Made by a program: the position numbers and the translations under genes
Notes under the pieces: generated by a model
What the model saw: the letters and a program-made list of their open reading frames with translations, nothing else
What the model was told of the DNA's origin: nothing
The model's database searches: none
Shown: positions 1 through 10,087 of the stretch, piece by piece
How the letters are laid out: every line of letters starts with the position of its first letter
Numbering within the stretch: position 1 is the stretch's first letter
Origin: Oppiella nova
Lineage: Eukaryota; Arthropoda; Arachnida; Sarcoptiformes; Oppiidae
Length of the DNA stretch: 28,841 nt
Direction: 5' to 3'
Assembly: GCA_905397405.1 (NCBI GenBank)
Contig: CAJPVJ010000301.1
Location: 1-28,841, forward strand

Positions 1-598
1 ATATTGATTTATGATATGACTACTGTATATCTGTTTGAGCCGGGTGGTTTGTGTAATACCAGAGGCACTTTCACTCATAGCCAGTCAATACCTCTCGTTT
101 TCCATTTGCTATCTATTTTACAGCACTCCCGATAGGCATCAAACTGTAGGCACTTATACCATACTTATATGGTATGGACTATTTGGGTAGAGTGTGTGTG
201 AACTGAGTATTAAGTGTTATTATTAAGTATAAAAAGAGTGAGAATTGAAAACAAAAATTAAGTGATGTTTTAGAAACTCATATTTATATTAAAAACAGTG
301 ATTTAGTATTTAACAAAAACTAGCAATTTAATGTCCTAGCTACAATGGAGTGATAAAACACAGAACTTCCGCATAAAATATATCTCAGAGCCATTTTTTA
401 GTGTTTTATTTGAAATTTTACAAATGTTTCATAATTCATACAGAATATTCTCATAGAAAAACGCCTCAGATATTTATATAACATATTTTTTGATTACACC
501 ACACTGACAATTTTTTTCTATTAATCATAGAGTTTAGCATTAGTTAATACAGGGAGAGAGGGACCAAACATAGACCCCAAAAATCTTATCAATAATAT

Positions 599-600
<2 letters not shown>

Positions 601-639
<39 letters not shown>
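601..639. repeat. (TC)n microsatellite
   Basis: Uninterrupted TC array of about 39 bases. Confidence 0.97.
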
Positions 640-640
<1 letters not shown>

Positions 641-710
641 ATGTGTTATGACTTGAATAGTAATTTCCAAATTAATTAAAAACATCTGAAAAAGACGGAC
701 TGACGGACAG

Positions 711-760
711 TATATAAATACTACATTAAACCCATATGAGAGTCGCAGCACTCAGAGGGG
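711..760 (+). promoter_or_regulatory. Candidate TATA-box promoter
   Basis: TATATAAATA at 711-720 is followed about 30-40 bases later by a GC-richer segment with a CTCAG initiator-like match near 751-755. Directly upstream (694-710) is the imperfect direct repeat GACGGACTGACGGACAG. No ORF follows. AT-rich DNA yields such strings by chance, so support is weak. Confidence 0.15.
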
Positions 761-1080
761 ACTGTAGTTGTCTACAGCACCAGAAGTTTCATATAAGTTA
801 ACCAAACACTCAGTATTTTAAAGATAACTTTTTAATTAAATTACAATAAATCCCATTAAAAATATAAATAAAGTCGTTTTTATACTAATAATAGTTTTAT
901 TTATACTTAATATGAAACATATAATACATGGCTTACAGCCTCCCGGAGGCGTTTCGATACCTTGTTTACGCTACGCTAAGGGAAAGTAAGGGGAAGGGGA
1001 TGTAAACCCACTTTAGATATAAGTGGCACTAATGGCACTAAATGGTAGGGAAAAGCTATTATAGGAGGCGATGATATGCC

Positions 1081-2040
1081 GTAAAGAAAATTAAAAGTTA
1101 ATTTCATTTAACGTTTGTTTTTGGTGTTTATCTAAATATATTTGTGAATAAATAAATAATTTATTAGATGTTTAGTTAACTAACACTTAATGTTTAGTAA
1201 ATGTTTTTATAATATATTTTTTCTCTAATCTTATTCTCGAGTCTCCAAACTATATATTAAAGTCTTTTTGCGTTTACTTTACAAATGAATTGATATATTA
1301 TTTTTGGTTTTAATGGTTTACTGTGTTTTGCAGATTTTGCTGTATTTTTATGCAAAAATAATATTTTGTTTAAATTCTTGACGTGTTTTTTGTTCAGAAA
1401 ATTTATTTTTATTTTTAATTTTCTATAATAACATCAATAATAATATATTTATATAATGAATGTAATAATTATCGTAAATTATGCGCTAATATATTATGAT
1501 AGTTTCGAAAGAAAAAATTATTATTTTCTGTTTCAAACTAAATAAATATCATATGATTTAAGTTAAATAAAAAAGTTTAATTATACATACAATGAAATTA
1601 ATGAATAATTTTTAAAATAATATAATTAATTTATACATCAATACTAAATGTTTTTAAAGTTAAGTATGTTTTCCAAAAAATATTTTAAGTATACTTTTAA
1701 TAATGTTTTTAACAATAAATTCAAACATAAAATGTATTCACCAATAATTATATGCAAGCTAAAAAATAATAGTAACCATGGTAAAAATGAATTATTATAA
1801 TAAATAATTACTAATTCACATAATTCATTTTATACTCAGGCTCTATTAAAATTCAGCTCACAAATAATTATTATTTAATTTATGTATTGACTAGTATTGC
1901 GAGATAAATATTAATACATTTTGAAAATATGTTTAACAAATAAAATGATGAATGGCTTCAAGAACACTATCTGTAGATATATTTTACATTATTATCATAT
2001 ATTTCACGTGCTTTTCACGTATCTTATAATATATTTCAGG
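1081..2040. other. Very AT-rich gene-free stretch
   Basis: Almost wholly A/T runs such as AATAAATAAATAATTTATTAG, with stops in every frame and no coding or RNA signal. Composition would suit a matrix-attachment type region, but nothing in the sequence proves that. Confidence 0.6.
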
Positions 2041-2140
2041 TTTGAGTTATTGGGATAGAAAACAGCGAAAAACAATTTGACACTTATTTATATAACTGGA
2101 GACGAAATTAATTATAATCTCATATATTATGAATTTGTTT

Positions 2141-2152
2141 CTCTCTCTCACT

Positions 2153-2191
<39 letters not shown>
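2141..2191. repeat. (CT)n microsatellite, interrupted
   Basis: Short CT run at 2141-2149, a break, then a clean CT array at 2159-2191. Confidence 0.95.
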
Positions 2192-2196
<5 letters not shown>

Positions 2197-3339
2197 AAGG
2201 AGAGCATATGTGGGCTGCGGGAGGGGTCTGAACACAGGGTAACACCAGATAAGAATATTCTTAAATATATTTTAAAGCCATTAAGTAATGTAAGGGTCGA
2301 CTGTGAAAGACTATTTGTTCACTTATTTTCAATACCTTTTAAAAGTAATGTATATTTAGTGTTAATAAAGGATTCGTGACATGAATTTCTCTCTCCTTCT
2401 CTTTCCAATAGAAAATCATTTAAAGCATTTAGAGAGCACTCAATGGTTCATAAATATTAAACAAATACAGTGTTTCGGTATAAAGTTTTGGCACAAAATG
2501 ACTAAAAAGACAAAAAATATGGCAAATATGTGTGCAGTCTATGAATGAGACCTAATGTTCAGGGAATACCACTGTCGCAAAGCATACCACAAATAAATAT
2601 TGTAAGTGTTGTATAATATATTTCAATGTTGTTTGCAAAGTGAGCAGTGAGAATTAGAAATATTTAGCCCGCAATTTAGTGTCACACTTATTGGGACAAC
2701 AAAAATAATGTATAGTTTTTTTGTTTGTTTGTTTGCTAACATGCGGTGACTGGCACTTACTATTTCATGTCATACTTATCAGGGATAGTAATGAATAGCG
2801 CTTAGAAAGACATTTGAATCCCTTATTGCCCATACATTTGGCTACTTAAAAGTGCCTAAACTTCAAATTTAGTATCCTGGTAATTAAGTAGACGCGTTTA
2901 AAATTATGGACACATATGCATTTAGATATCCGGGTGATTATGGGACAATATTAACGAAAATTCTATATGCATTCAAATGTTGGCAAAATGTATATTCATA
3001 TTAAATACTGAATTATAGACTATTTTCTAAAAACATAAAAATCTGTTAATCAAAGACTTTGTAAGTCTTATAGGATTTTCGTAGGTTTTGTGAGGGAATG
3101 GGAGGAAACTGAGGGAACATTTGGTCGACAGTGAGAGAGACGTCGGTGACTGTGATGTGGATGTGGTGTATGGAAAAGGACTTGTAGTACAGTATAGATG
3201 ACACACACATCCACATCCCTAATGATAAATGAAGTCGACTTTAAGCCACAACTTTATGTACACTATGTCTGTCTGTTAACTATAAACGTGTTGTTCGCAC
3301 ACAAACTGTACGACTATTTTGTTGCTCACAATATGTGAT

Positions 3340-3351
3340 GAGAGAGAGAGA

Positions 3352-3382
<31 letters not shown>
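3340..3382. repeat. (GA)n microsatellite
   Basis: GA array of about 43 bases with one GGG interruption near 3354. Confidence 0.96.
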
Positions 3383-3900
3383 CATAGAGTAACCTCATAT
3401 CGAGAGAGATATTCGTCAAGAATTTTTGCTCTAAAACTAAAACTTCAAAACAATTTCACTTCGCTTTAGAGTCAGTCAAAAGAAAGGTATAACTATTTTT
3501 GAACACAAAACTCCTTTCCCTTTATATACAGTACATTCTCGTCATTAGTAAAATGCACCAGTATATATTAAATATAGTGTACACGACAGAGATTTATATG
3601 TTTTCACTTGAAATATATACAATATTTCACAAAATTGTACTCTATATCTGTTTATCAATGGTTGCACGCTATAGTGAATATATATTTTACATACACTATA
3701 CGAATGGGTGGGATATTTGCCGTCAATTTTGATTATTTGTGTCTTTACTTGACTTTGTGTCGACTATTTCTCTGCCCTCTCTTTCAACACAATTCTCGTA
3801 TCATATGTTGTGATCGTAAGAGAGACAGCGATTCAGAAGTATTTTTTGTGGTATTATTTCACAGAGTTTTGGCTCAAATGTTAAGTGGAATTACGGACTC

Positions 3901-3930
3901 AAGAGATAGGGAGGAGAGGGAGAGAGAGAG
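3901..3930. repeat. Degenerate GA-rich purine tract
   Basis: Mostly purine AAGAGATAGGGAGGAGAGGG followed by a short GA array; probably a decayed microsatellite. Confidence 0.85.
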
Positions 3931-4009
3931 GACAGTAAGACATGAGCGTAGAAAATATGCTTTTTTGATAAGTCGGTGACAGGTCATTTTCAATGAATTG
4001 GCAGTTTGT

Positions 4010-4013
<4 letters not shown>

Positions 4014-4047
<34 letters not shown>
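4014..4047. repeat. (GA)n microsatellite
   Basis: Clean GA array of about 34 bases. Confidence 0.96.
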
Positions 4048-4051
<4 letters not shown>

Positions 4052-4293
4052 AAGACCCGGTATTCTTAAGATAAAAATATAAACAGGGGAATGGATGTCA
4101 GTGTATAAGTGTTTTGCACTATTGTATGCTTTTTGATGCAGAAAACAAACTAATTTAACAATATTTTCTAAAATACACATTAGGTTTTAAAAACAAATAT
4201 AAATGTTTATACATAGAATTTATATACAGAATTTCTTATGTTATGTCATTTAATTAATTTTGCCTTGATATATTTTAAGATTTAATTGTAATT

Positions 4294-4316
4294 AGAGAGA
4301 GAGAGAGAGAGAGAGA
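4294..4316. repeat. (GA)n microsatellite
   Basis: Clean GA array of about 23 bases. Confidence 0.95.
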
Positions 4317-4675
4317 CTTAAATTATAGCCTACGCTATAATAGTTTGTTTATAATTAAGTATTTATAAATATATTATACAATTATACACACATTTACTGT
4401 ATATTATAATATACACAACACTATTGAATACGAGTTTTGTTTTGAGTTTAAATGTCAATCACTTGAAGAGGAACTGTAGCCGAAGTTCTGTCAATTCCGG
4501 GCGCACTGGTAGATAATAGTCACACCACCGCACAAACTCAAGTAAACACACCGTTAGCCACTGGTGCCATACATTCACTGGGTTTAGTCGCACAGGTATA
4601 TGAGGGTTGACTTTGTTAAGTAATACATTATTATGTCATACCGTTCCCATTGGCAGTACATTTGTTTACGCAGTC

Positions 4676-4960
4676 TATATATAAGCTCATCATTATATTT
4701 GGTGGCGTTTCTCAAGCTGTCTGTCCGTTGAGAGTCGGCGATCGGCAACACTGGGAGTGAGTGATAGAGCGCGGGACTTCAGACTCGACGATAGATTAGC
4801 TGTTTATCCGATAAACAGTTTGAAAGATATTTTAAGTCTTTTTGGTTGTGTTTGTGATTAATAGCTGACTATTAGTGTTGCCAACCATTCAGAACCAGTA
4901 GAGATCTTTACTCGAGTCCTGCACCGGTGTGTCCAGACCTGGATGTGTGGGAACGGGAGA
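4676..4960 (+). promoter_or_regulatory. Candidate TATA-containing promoter with GC-richer downstream block
   Basis: TATATATAAG sits at 4676-4685, followed by a stretch of about 250 bases that is much less AT-rich than its flanks (CTGTCTGTCCGTTGAGAGTC and onward) and resembles a 5' untranslated leader. No ORF follows, so if transcribed this would be a non-coding first exon or RNA. A 19-bp inverted repeat (4800-4818) and a TGTGGGAA match to the Su(H) consensus (4946-4953) lie inside it. The call rests on composition and TATA spacing alone. Confidence 0.25.
4800..4818. repeat. 19-bp perfect inverted repeat
   Basis: CTGTTTATC and GATAAACAG are exact reverse complements around one C. Each arm contains a TGTTTAT forkhead-type core. 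It lies inside the promoter-like block. Confidence 0.9.
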
Positions 4961-5051
4961 TACAAAATGTAAAATTAAAATTTTAAAAATTCAAATAAAT
5001 ATTTAATTTTAAATTAATAGTATTAATAATTTTAACTTCAAATGAGCTTGA

Positions 5052-5304
5052 TTAGAATTTTTTGTATCAAACAACATAGAATATAAAAATAAATTTGCAA
5101 ATCTGGTAAATGTCTAGTACATTTTAAAAATAGAATATTAAAGTATTTAGAAGATTGTATACTACTTTGCAGCCAAAGTTTAGAATTTTTTGTATCAAAC
5201 AACATAGAATATAAAAATAAATTTGCAAATCTGGTAAATGTCTAGTACATTTTAAAAATAGAATATTAAAGTATTTAGAAGATTGTATACTACTTTGCAG
5301 CCAA
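5052..5304. repeat. Perfect 128-bp tandem duplication (two copies)
   Basis: The unit begins TTAGAATTTTTTGTATC and ends with TTTGCAGCCAA. Copy 1 runs from 5052 to 5179 and copy 2 from 5180 to about 5304, where the flanks diverge (AAGTTT against TGTCTA). By eye I see no mismatch between copies, so the duplication is either recent, gene-converted, or an assembly artefact. The unit is AT-rich and codes for nothing recognisable. Confidence 0.93.
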
Positions 5305-5506
5305 TGTCTAGCCCTCCCCTCCCAGGCATCCATTAAAAAGCGTTGCCATCAATTCAAATGAATGCAAACTCTTGAGTTTATTTATCAGATGACAATCAAT
5401 GGTCACAAACACCACATATGACTGCCGGGAGTAGTCGGGAGTCGACACAGCAATTAATATGTGCTAAAAGTGAAAGCCATAGCCATTCATAGCGGTATAT
5501 ACCCGG

Positions 5507-5511
<5 letters not shown>

Positions 5512-5551
<40 letters not shown>
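5512..5551. repeat. (GA)n microsatellite, arm of an inverted GA/CT pair
   Basis: Clean GA array of about 40 bases, directly preceded by the 12-bp palindrome ATACCCGGGTAT (5499-5510). A (TC)n array of similar length starts 60 bases further on, so the two are complementary arms. Confidence 0.96.
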
Positions 5552-5554
<3 letters not shown>

Positions 5555-5607
5555 GTGTTATTTTGAGGGCTATTTTTAAAGTGAGACAACTTTATTGCAA
5601 TTAATTT

Positions 5608-5610
<3 letters not shown>

Positions 5611-5646
<36 letters not shown>
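5611..5646. repeat. (TC)n microsatellite, arm of an inverted GA/CT pair
   Basis: Clean TC array of about 36 bases, complementary to the GA array at 5512-5551. Confidence 0.96.
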
Positions 5647-5647
<1 letters not shown>

Positions 5648-6074
5648 ACAAGAATTAATGAGTAAAATATATGTGTATTTTTCAAAATGTATACTTCAAT
5701 GCATATTTATTTTAGGCGACCCATTGAGCGCTGGTATGTTTTTTCATGTGTCTGTCTGAGCGATACTGTCAGCCCTTAATAGTCGGTCGCAATCATAGGG
5801 TGTTTGCGTACAAAATAAATAAAATTAAGACTTATTTTATTTGTACATTTTCTGTGACTTTCAAGTGGCATATGATATATCTATTTGTATTAAGCGATTA
5901 ATTATTTGCTTAAATAATTTACTAATAAAATTAAATAATTATTAGTACTGTATATCAGGTTTAGCTTATAATCAAGTGATGGCTTTATTCATTCAAAACT
6001 GAGTTAACATTTATAATCCTTATCATTTAAATCTCAATGTATTTGATTAAAGGTTTGTTCATAAATTGCACGAA

Positions 6075-6098
6075 TAGTTGCCATTGCAATGGGAACTA
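6075..6098. repeat. 24-bp near-perfect palindrome
   Basis: Left arm TAGTTGCCATTG, right arm CAATGGGAACTA; 11 of 12 base pairs match and there is no spacer. The core CCATTGCAATGG (6081-6092) is perfect. It is an isolated dyad in AT-rich DNA, suitable as a dimeric protein site (the core resembles C/EBP-type ATTGCAAT). Confidence 0.85.
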
Positions 6099-7086
6099 CA
6101 TTCTGGATATACTATACTAACTGTAAAAATAAGTTATTCTAGCAAAATTAAATTTATGTCATTTAAATGTATTAATTATACTGAATGTCTGGATGTTTAG
6201 GTAATAGTTATTATTAAACATTGTTTTTAAAAATATATTTATCTGAATCCAATTAATAGCTGTTTAATTGACTCGGAGTTAAGGCAAACATTGCCTTAAT
6301 TATGTCATCTTTGATAGTAATCTGTAGTATAATATAATTATTTAATACTTTTTAAACATACAGTCAAACACTCAATATATAGGCTATTAAATACATATTG
6401 GTATACATTTAGTATAGAAATTATGTTTAATATTCTGTTATAATCTGTACACATAAGTAGTAATTATTAATTGGTTGTACACTATAACGAGTGTTGACTA
6501 TACTAAATGTGTATTTCCTAAAAACTTTAATTTAAGTGACATTAAAATTAATTAACGTTTCAATTACACGCGTACAGAAGTTATAATTAAATTTTAAAAC
6601 TAAAATATAACTCTTATTTTTGTATTATAAATAACTCTAAATGGGGGTCAAAAGTGAACTGAATACTTAATGCATTTAATCGCTAAGCTTAAAAGGGATA
6701 GATTAGCGTGAATTAAGTTGATTTGCTACATAATAACCTTGCTTAATCGTTTGTGTGTTGTGTACGGATACGATTAAAAGCCATAATCATTACGCACTCA
6801 TCATACGCTAGCTTAGCATTAATGCATATATTATTAAAACACACACTTTAATCCCATTTATATTAACTTTCAAAGTGTTATTAAACTTCAAAAGACAATT
6901 ATATTTGATTGTCAACGTTGTCGGGGGTCGGAAGGGTGGGTGCCGTCGAGTAGGGGACAGGCATAAGGTTACTGTCGAGTGCGTGAGTTGTGTGGGGGAT
7001 GTCACGGGTAATGCAATAATATTATATGCGATGAATAAAAGTGTGTGGCTTTTGATGGCATCACTCATACGATGTGTTTGATAGTC

Positions 7087-7110
7087 GAGAGAGAGAGAGA
7101 GAGAGAGAGA
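7087..7110. repeat. (GA)n microsatellite
   Basis: Clean GA array of about 24 bases. Confidence 0.95.
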
Positions 7111-7243
7111 TCAGCGAGAGATTACAATATATATTAGAAGTGATGGCAATAAAAGTAGTGAAGCATTCAATGAGTGACTGGAAAATAGCGAAACAAATTC
7201 AGTACACAATAGACAATAGATAGGGATATATATAGGGATAGAA

Positions 7244-7250
<7 letters not shown>

Positions 7251-7286
<36 letters not shown>
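7251..7286. repeat. (GA)n microsatellite, arm of an inverted GA/CT pair
   Basis: Clean GA array of about 36 bases; a CT array begins about 127 bases later. Confidence 0.96.
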
Positions 7287-7290
<4 letters not shown>

Positions 7291-7410
7291 GAATTGAATG
7301 CCATATGAGATAATAGCATAGAAAACGATTTATTCGGTCAAAAACTTTTATTTGAGTGTTTGGATCGATACGAGTCATAATAGTTTTGTTTTTTGTCTTC
7401 TATTCTATAC

Positions 7411-7413
<3 letters not shown>

Positions 7414-7456
<43 letters not shown>
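7414..7456. repeat. (CT)n microsatellite, arm of an inverted GA/CT pair
   Basis: Clean CT array of about 43 bases, complementary to 7251-7286. Confidence 0.96.
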
Positions 7457-7457
<1 letters not shown>

Positions 7458-8427
7458 AGTTATATGCAATCCATGAATCAAATATAATTCCGAATTCAAT
7501 ATTAGATTCACTTTTTGATGCCTTTCACGAAAGTATGAGAAGAGACCTAAGATATCATATAAGATGTCCATCTCTTTCAACTCCAATATATGATAATAAC
7601 GGCTAGTCTTAGACGTGACAACAACAACACCCGACCTTTCTCTGTCTGTCCATACTATGAGCTCAGCCAACAAAATGCTGTATAAGATAAGTCTCACATA
7701 CAGTACTATCTTCTCGCATAAGATTCAGTGTTAACAGAGAGCACAGGGATGTTATTTGAAAGGAGAGAGAGAAAGGGAAAGTGGATATAAAAGTGTTTAG
7801 ATATTGCGCGTGTGTCAGCACCGGGATCATCACATACAGCATCACTAGCACTGGTAGCTCGGCGTTAAGGCAACAGTACTACTATAATATAGACTCAGTT
7901 ACACATTTTGAGACCTATATATACTCCATGAGCCGATTGTATCCCTGGGTTTGTATTATCTCTCATAGAGTTTTATATACGGAATAATTGTAAAGACAAT
8001 CGGTGTGTATGTAGTAAACAGTCGGTGCGCTTATGTACAGTATGTTATCATATATATGACATGCAATGGCGTTAGAAACAACTGCCCCAAACCATCACCA
8101 ATATTAGGGTTGTGTAGTATTTTATGATAAATATATCGATACTCACGCATTGCAATCGGCACAGGGATCCCTGGCCTCTTTGTACAGAGTATGAGTGGAC
8201 TGGGAGCTTGTCTTTCATGTAAATCAGGCACTGGTATAGTAAACCCCATGATATATGAATGCGAATATATATAATGCAAAGAAAAGTATATTATGTTTGT
8301 AAACATGTAATGGTGTGGCGGGTCAGTAGCGGCGCCGACATGTTTGCCATAATCACCGGTAGGTGGATCTCATGCACGGGTCGGCCGACAGTTTACAAAA
8401 CTGGTAAATCTGGTGGTTTTGGTCTGA

Positions 8428-8787
8428 TTTATAAGACATTTGAGGCACACATTTGGATACAAACAAGTGATCGCGAAATGAATTTCGTGATAGAAATGGA
8501 AAAAAGAAAAAATAATAACACATTTGAGACAAAAAAAAGCAAAACAAAAATCATTACATTATTTACATAATATTTAGTCATATATTCATATAAATAGTGT
8601 TTTGAAAAATGTTTAAAACATAAGATTCTTATATATTCTTCAAATCTATATTCAGAATACACACAGAATATTGAATATCAAGAATATTCATCACATGTAT
8701 GTCTTGTTTGTGCCTAATATTCAAACATATATAGATCACGAATAATTTTAGCACCCTGGTATCAATTCACAGACATTCATACAGTAT
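8428..8787 (-). other. Probable 3'UTR of vg
   Basis: The sequence immediately after the TAA falls to AT-rich, non-coding composition. No canonical AATAAA lies on the minus strand close to the stop. The first variant signal I see is TATAAA at 8433-8428, about 355 bases after the stop; canonical AATAAA copies appear only around 7330-7350. The boundary is therefore a guess, and the real 3' end could be farther downstream. Confidence 0.3.
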
Positions 8788-9422
8788 TTAGTAATGCATA
8801 CCAGACATGGCAGCACTCATGGCGGCCCCGTAGGCAGCGCTGGCACTATAACCGCTGGGATCCAGACCCGGATGAGCACCGGCAGCAAAATTCATTGCTG
8901 ATTCGTGATGATAGCGACTGTTCGTAGGCCAGGCTGTCATAGACTCGGCTACCGATCCCTTATCGCCGGTGCCGAAGCCGGTACACGTGGCTGACACAGG
9001 TGTGAGCCGGGTAGACCTCATACTAGCCGGTTGTAGTAATAGAGAGCTATACTGTGGGTTGAATCGATGGCTGCCGGTGCCGACGGCACTGGAATATGAG
9101 CTCAAGTCGTGTATGGAGGGCCCGGTAGCACCGCGATGGTGGTGATGGTGGGCGCTGTAGGGGTTGGCAGCAGCCGATAGAGTGTAATGCCAGGGATCGT
9201 TCTGAGGGTGTTGTAACGGGTGTAGAGCACCGGTATGATAAGCGTCGGCATAGAGTTCGTGAACACCGGCCGTCGAGGTGCTGGGCGTCGGTAGGCATAG
9301 GCCTGTAGCGCCCGACGTGGAGGTGTGGGCGCTGTGGTGGTGGTGCGAGAGCACCGGTGGCTGATGGTTGATGTTCCAGAATGAAGGCGGAAAACTGCGC
9401 TGGGTCATTGGCACCGTTAGGT
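8788..9422 (-). CDS. vg: Terminal coding exon of a vestigial / vestigial-like (VGLL2-type) transcription cofactor
   Basis: Vestigial/VGLL proteins are nuclear cofactors that bind the TEAD/Scalloped DNA-binding protein and redirect its target choice; in flies this pair specifies wing and flight-muscle fate. Seen here: an exon opening after a strong acceptor (AG at 9424-9423), first two bases completing a split codon, then frame 9420 to the TAA at 8790-8788. Counting the GTG valine at 9414 as residue 1, residues 2-14 (PMTQRSFPPSFWN) match the conserved block following the TDU region in VGLL2 proteins. A HELYADAYH...DPWHY stretch (52-77) and HRFNPQYSSLLLQP (116-129) match later VGLL2 blocks in the same order. 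His runs lie at 24-27 and 89-93, and the tail (189-208) is Ala/Ser/Met/Tyr-rich. The exon is clearly more GC-rich than its surroundings. Protein is partial: the N-terminus and TDU domain are missing. An internal ATG (9408) is in frame, but a start there would lack TDU, so I treat the ORF as an exon. Confidence 0.87.
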
Positions 9423-9441
9423 CTGTGAGTAAAGGGAACGG
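9423..9441 (-). other. Splice acceptor and polypyrimidine tract of the vg terminal exon
   Basis: On the minus strand the sequence CCGTTCCCTTTACTCACAG ends immediately before the exon's first bases AC. It is pyrimidine-rich and ends in CAG. The reading frame stays open upstream to about 9457, where a TAA stops it with no in-frame ATG, so a start codon for this frame must come from an upstream exon. The acceptor position leaves one base of a split codon to be supplied by the previous exon, which constrains any candidate upstream donor. Confidence 0.75.
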
Positions 9442-9889
9442 TATGTTATTTAGTTATATGTATTATGAGTACGAAATATGTTATGTAATTAAGAGTTAAG
9501 TTTAAGACATAATAATAAGTCAAATGCGGGAAAAGTGCTTAAATTAACAGTTTTTCGCAGCAATTATTACAATTGTTTTGTCACTAAACTCCAGTTCCTT
9601 TATGTTAACTACAGTTCCTATAACTAATGTATGCACGCGTAGAATTTGCATACAAAACAAAATGTATATTTATGTTTGTTTATGAGATTTATTGTACAGA
9701 ATATTCTGTAAATATTTACCGATTGAACGAAATATTTGGTTTTATGGGTTAAGCATACAGTATAACATAGCCTAGTCTTTGGCATAACTTTAATAGAGAT
9801 ATAATTCTTACACTGAATTTACGTAACCATTGAAACACTACGACAACAGTTAAAGTGACTAAATATTTTTGTTATTTATTTTTGTTTAG

Positions 9890-9890
<1 letters not shown>

Positions 9891-9929
<39 letters not shown>
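9891..9929. repeat. (TC)n microsatellite
   Basis: TC array with one TTT interruption; lies about 470 bases inside the intron upstream of the vg terminal exon. Confidence 0.95.
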
Positions 9930-9930
<1 letters not shown>

Positions 9931-10027
9931 CATAACTCATAAACTCAATACTTATTTTAGAAATTTTATGAAAAATTTGAATTAAACGGTCGATCAAACG
10001 AATGGCATAAATCTCTTACTATTTTAC

Positions 10028-10047
10028 CTCTCTCTCTCTCTCTCTCT

Positions 10048-10083
<36 letters not shown>
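10028..10083. repeat. (CT)n microsatellite, interrupted
   Basis: CT array of about 56 bases with a CCCTCCC interruption near 10048-10054. It is the last long microsatellite before a 5-kb stretch without any. Confidence 0.95.

Positions 10084-10087
<4 letters not shown>

Larger units (their letters stand above)
1..4675. other. Gene-free 3' flank of vg, distal part
   Basis: Apart from the microsatellites, the weak TATA candidate and the AT-rich stretch listed separately, I see nothing supportable. Open frames here are short and come from GA/CT arrays (Ser-Leu or Arg-Glu repeats) or from chance. Confidence 0.6.
5305..8427. other. Gene-free interval between the tandem duplication and the vg 3' end
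   Basis: Contains five GA/CT arrays, forming two opposed pairs, and an AT-rich middle (5800-6700). A less AT-rich patch (6910-7080) has no coding support in either strand. No exon with both plausible splice sites and recognisable protein was seen. Confidence 0.6.

Noticed and set aside
2047-2379. Open frames rich in Ser-Leu or Arg-Glu repeats here and at 3899-4180, 5464-5685, 7352-7606, 15590-15841, 17864-18055, 25516-25673, 26448-26657 and 28107-28301
   Set aside because: They are translations of GA/CT microsatellites, which lack stop codons; they have no other coding signal.
4946-4953. Su(H)-type TGTGGGAA, with further TTCTCACA matches at 13598-13605 and 23062-23069, as Notch-response sites of vg
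   Set aside because: An 8-mer with two degenerate positions is expected several times by chance in this length, so I do not annotate them as sites.
6808-7081. Overlapping plus and minus open frames in a GC-richer patch
   Set aside because: Neither resembles a known protein; the openness follows from local composition on both strands at once.
8031-8570. Overlapping open frames on both strands just downstream of vg
   Set aside because: No family resemblance, AT-driven residue composition, and location in the probable 3'UTR/flank.
9406-9414. GTG (9414) or ATG (9408) as the true start of a short Vg protein
   Set aside because: The acceptor at 9424-9423 is strong, the frame is open just upstream of it, and a protein lacking TDU would not be a working family member; an alternative start cannot be fully excluded.
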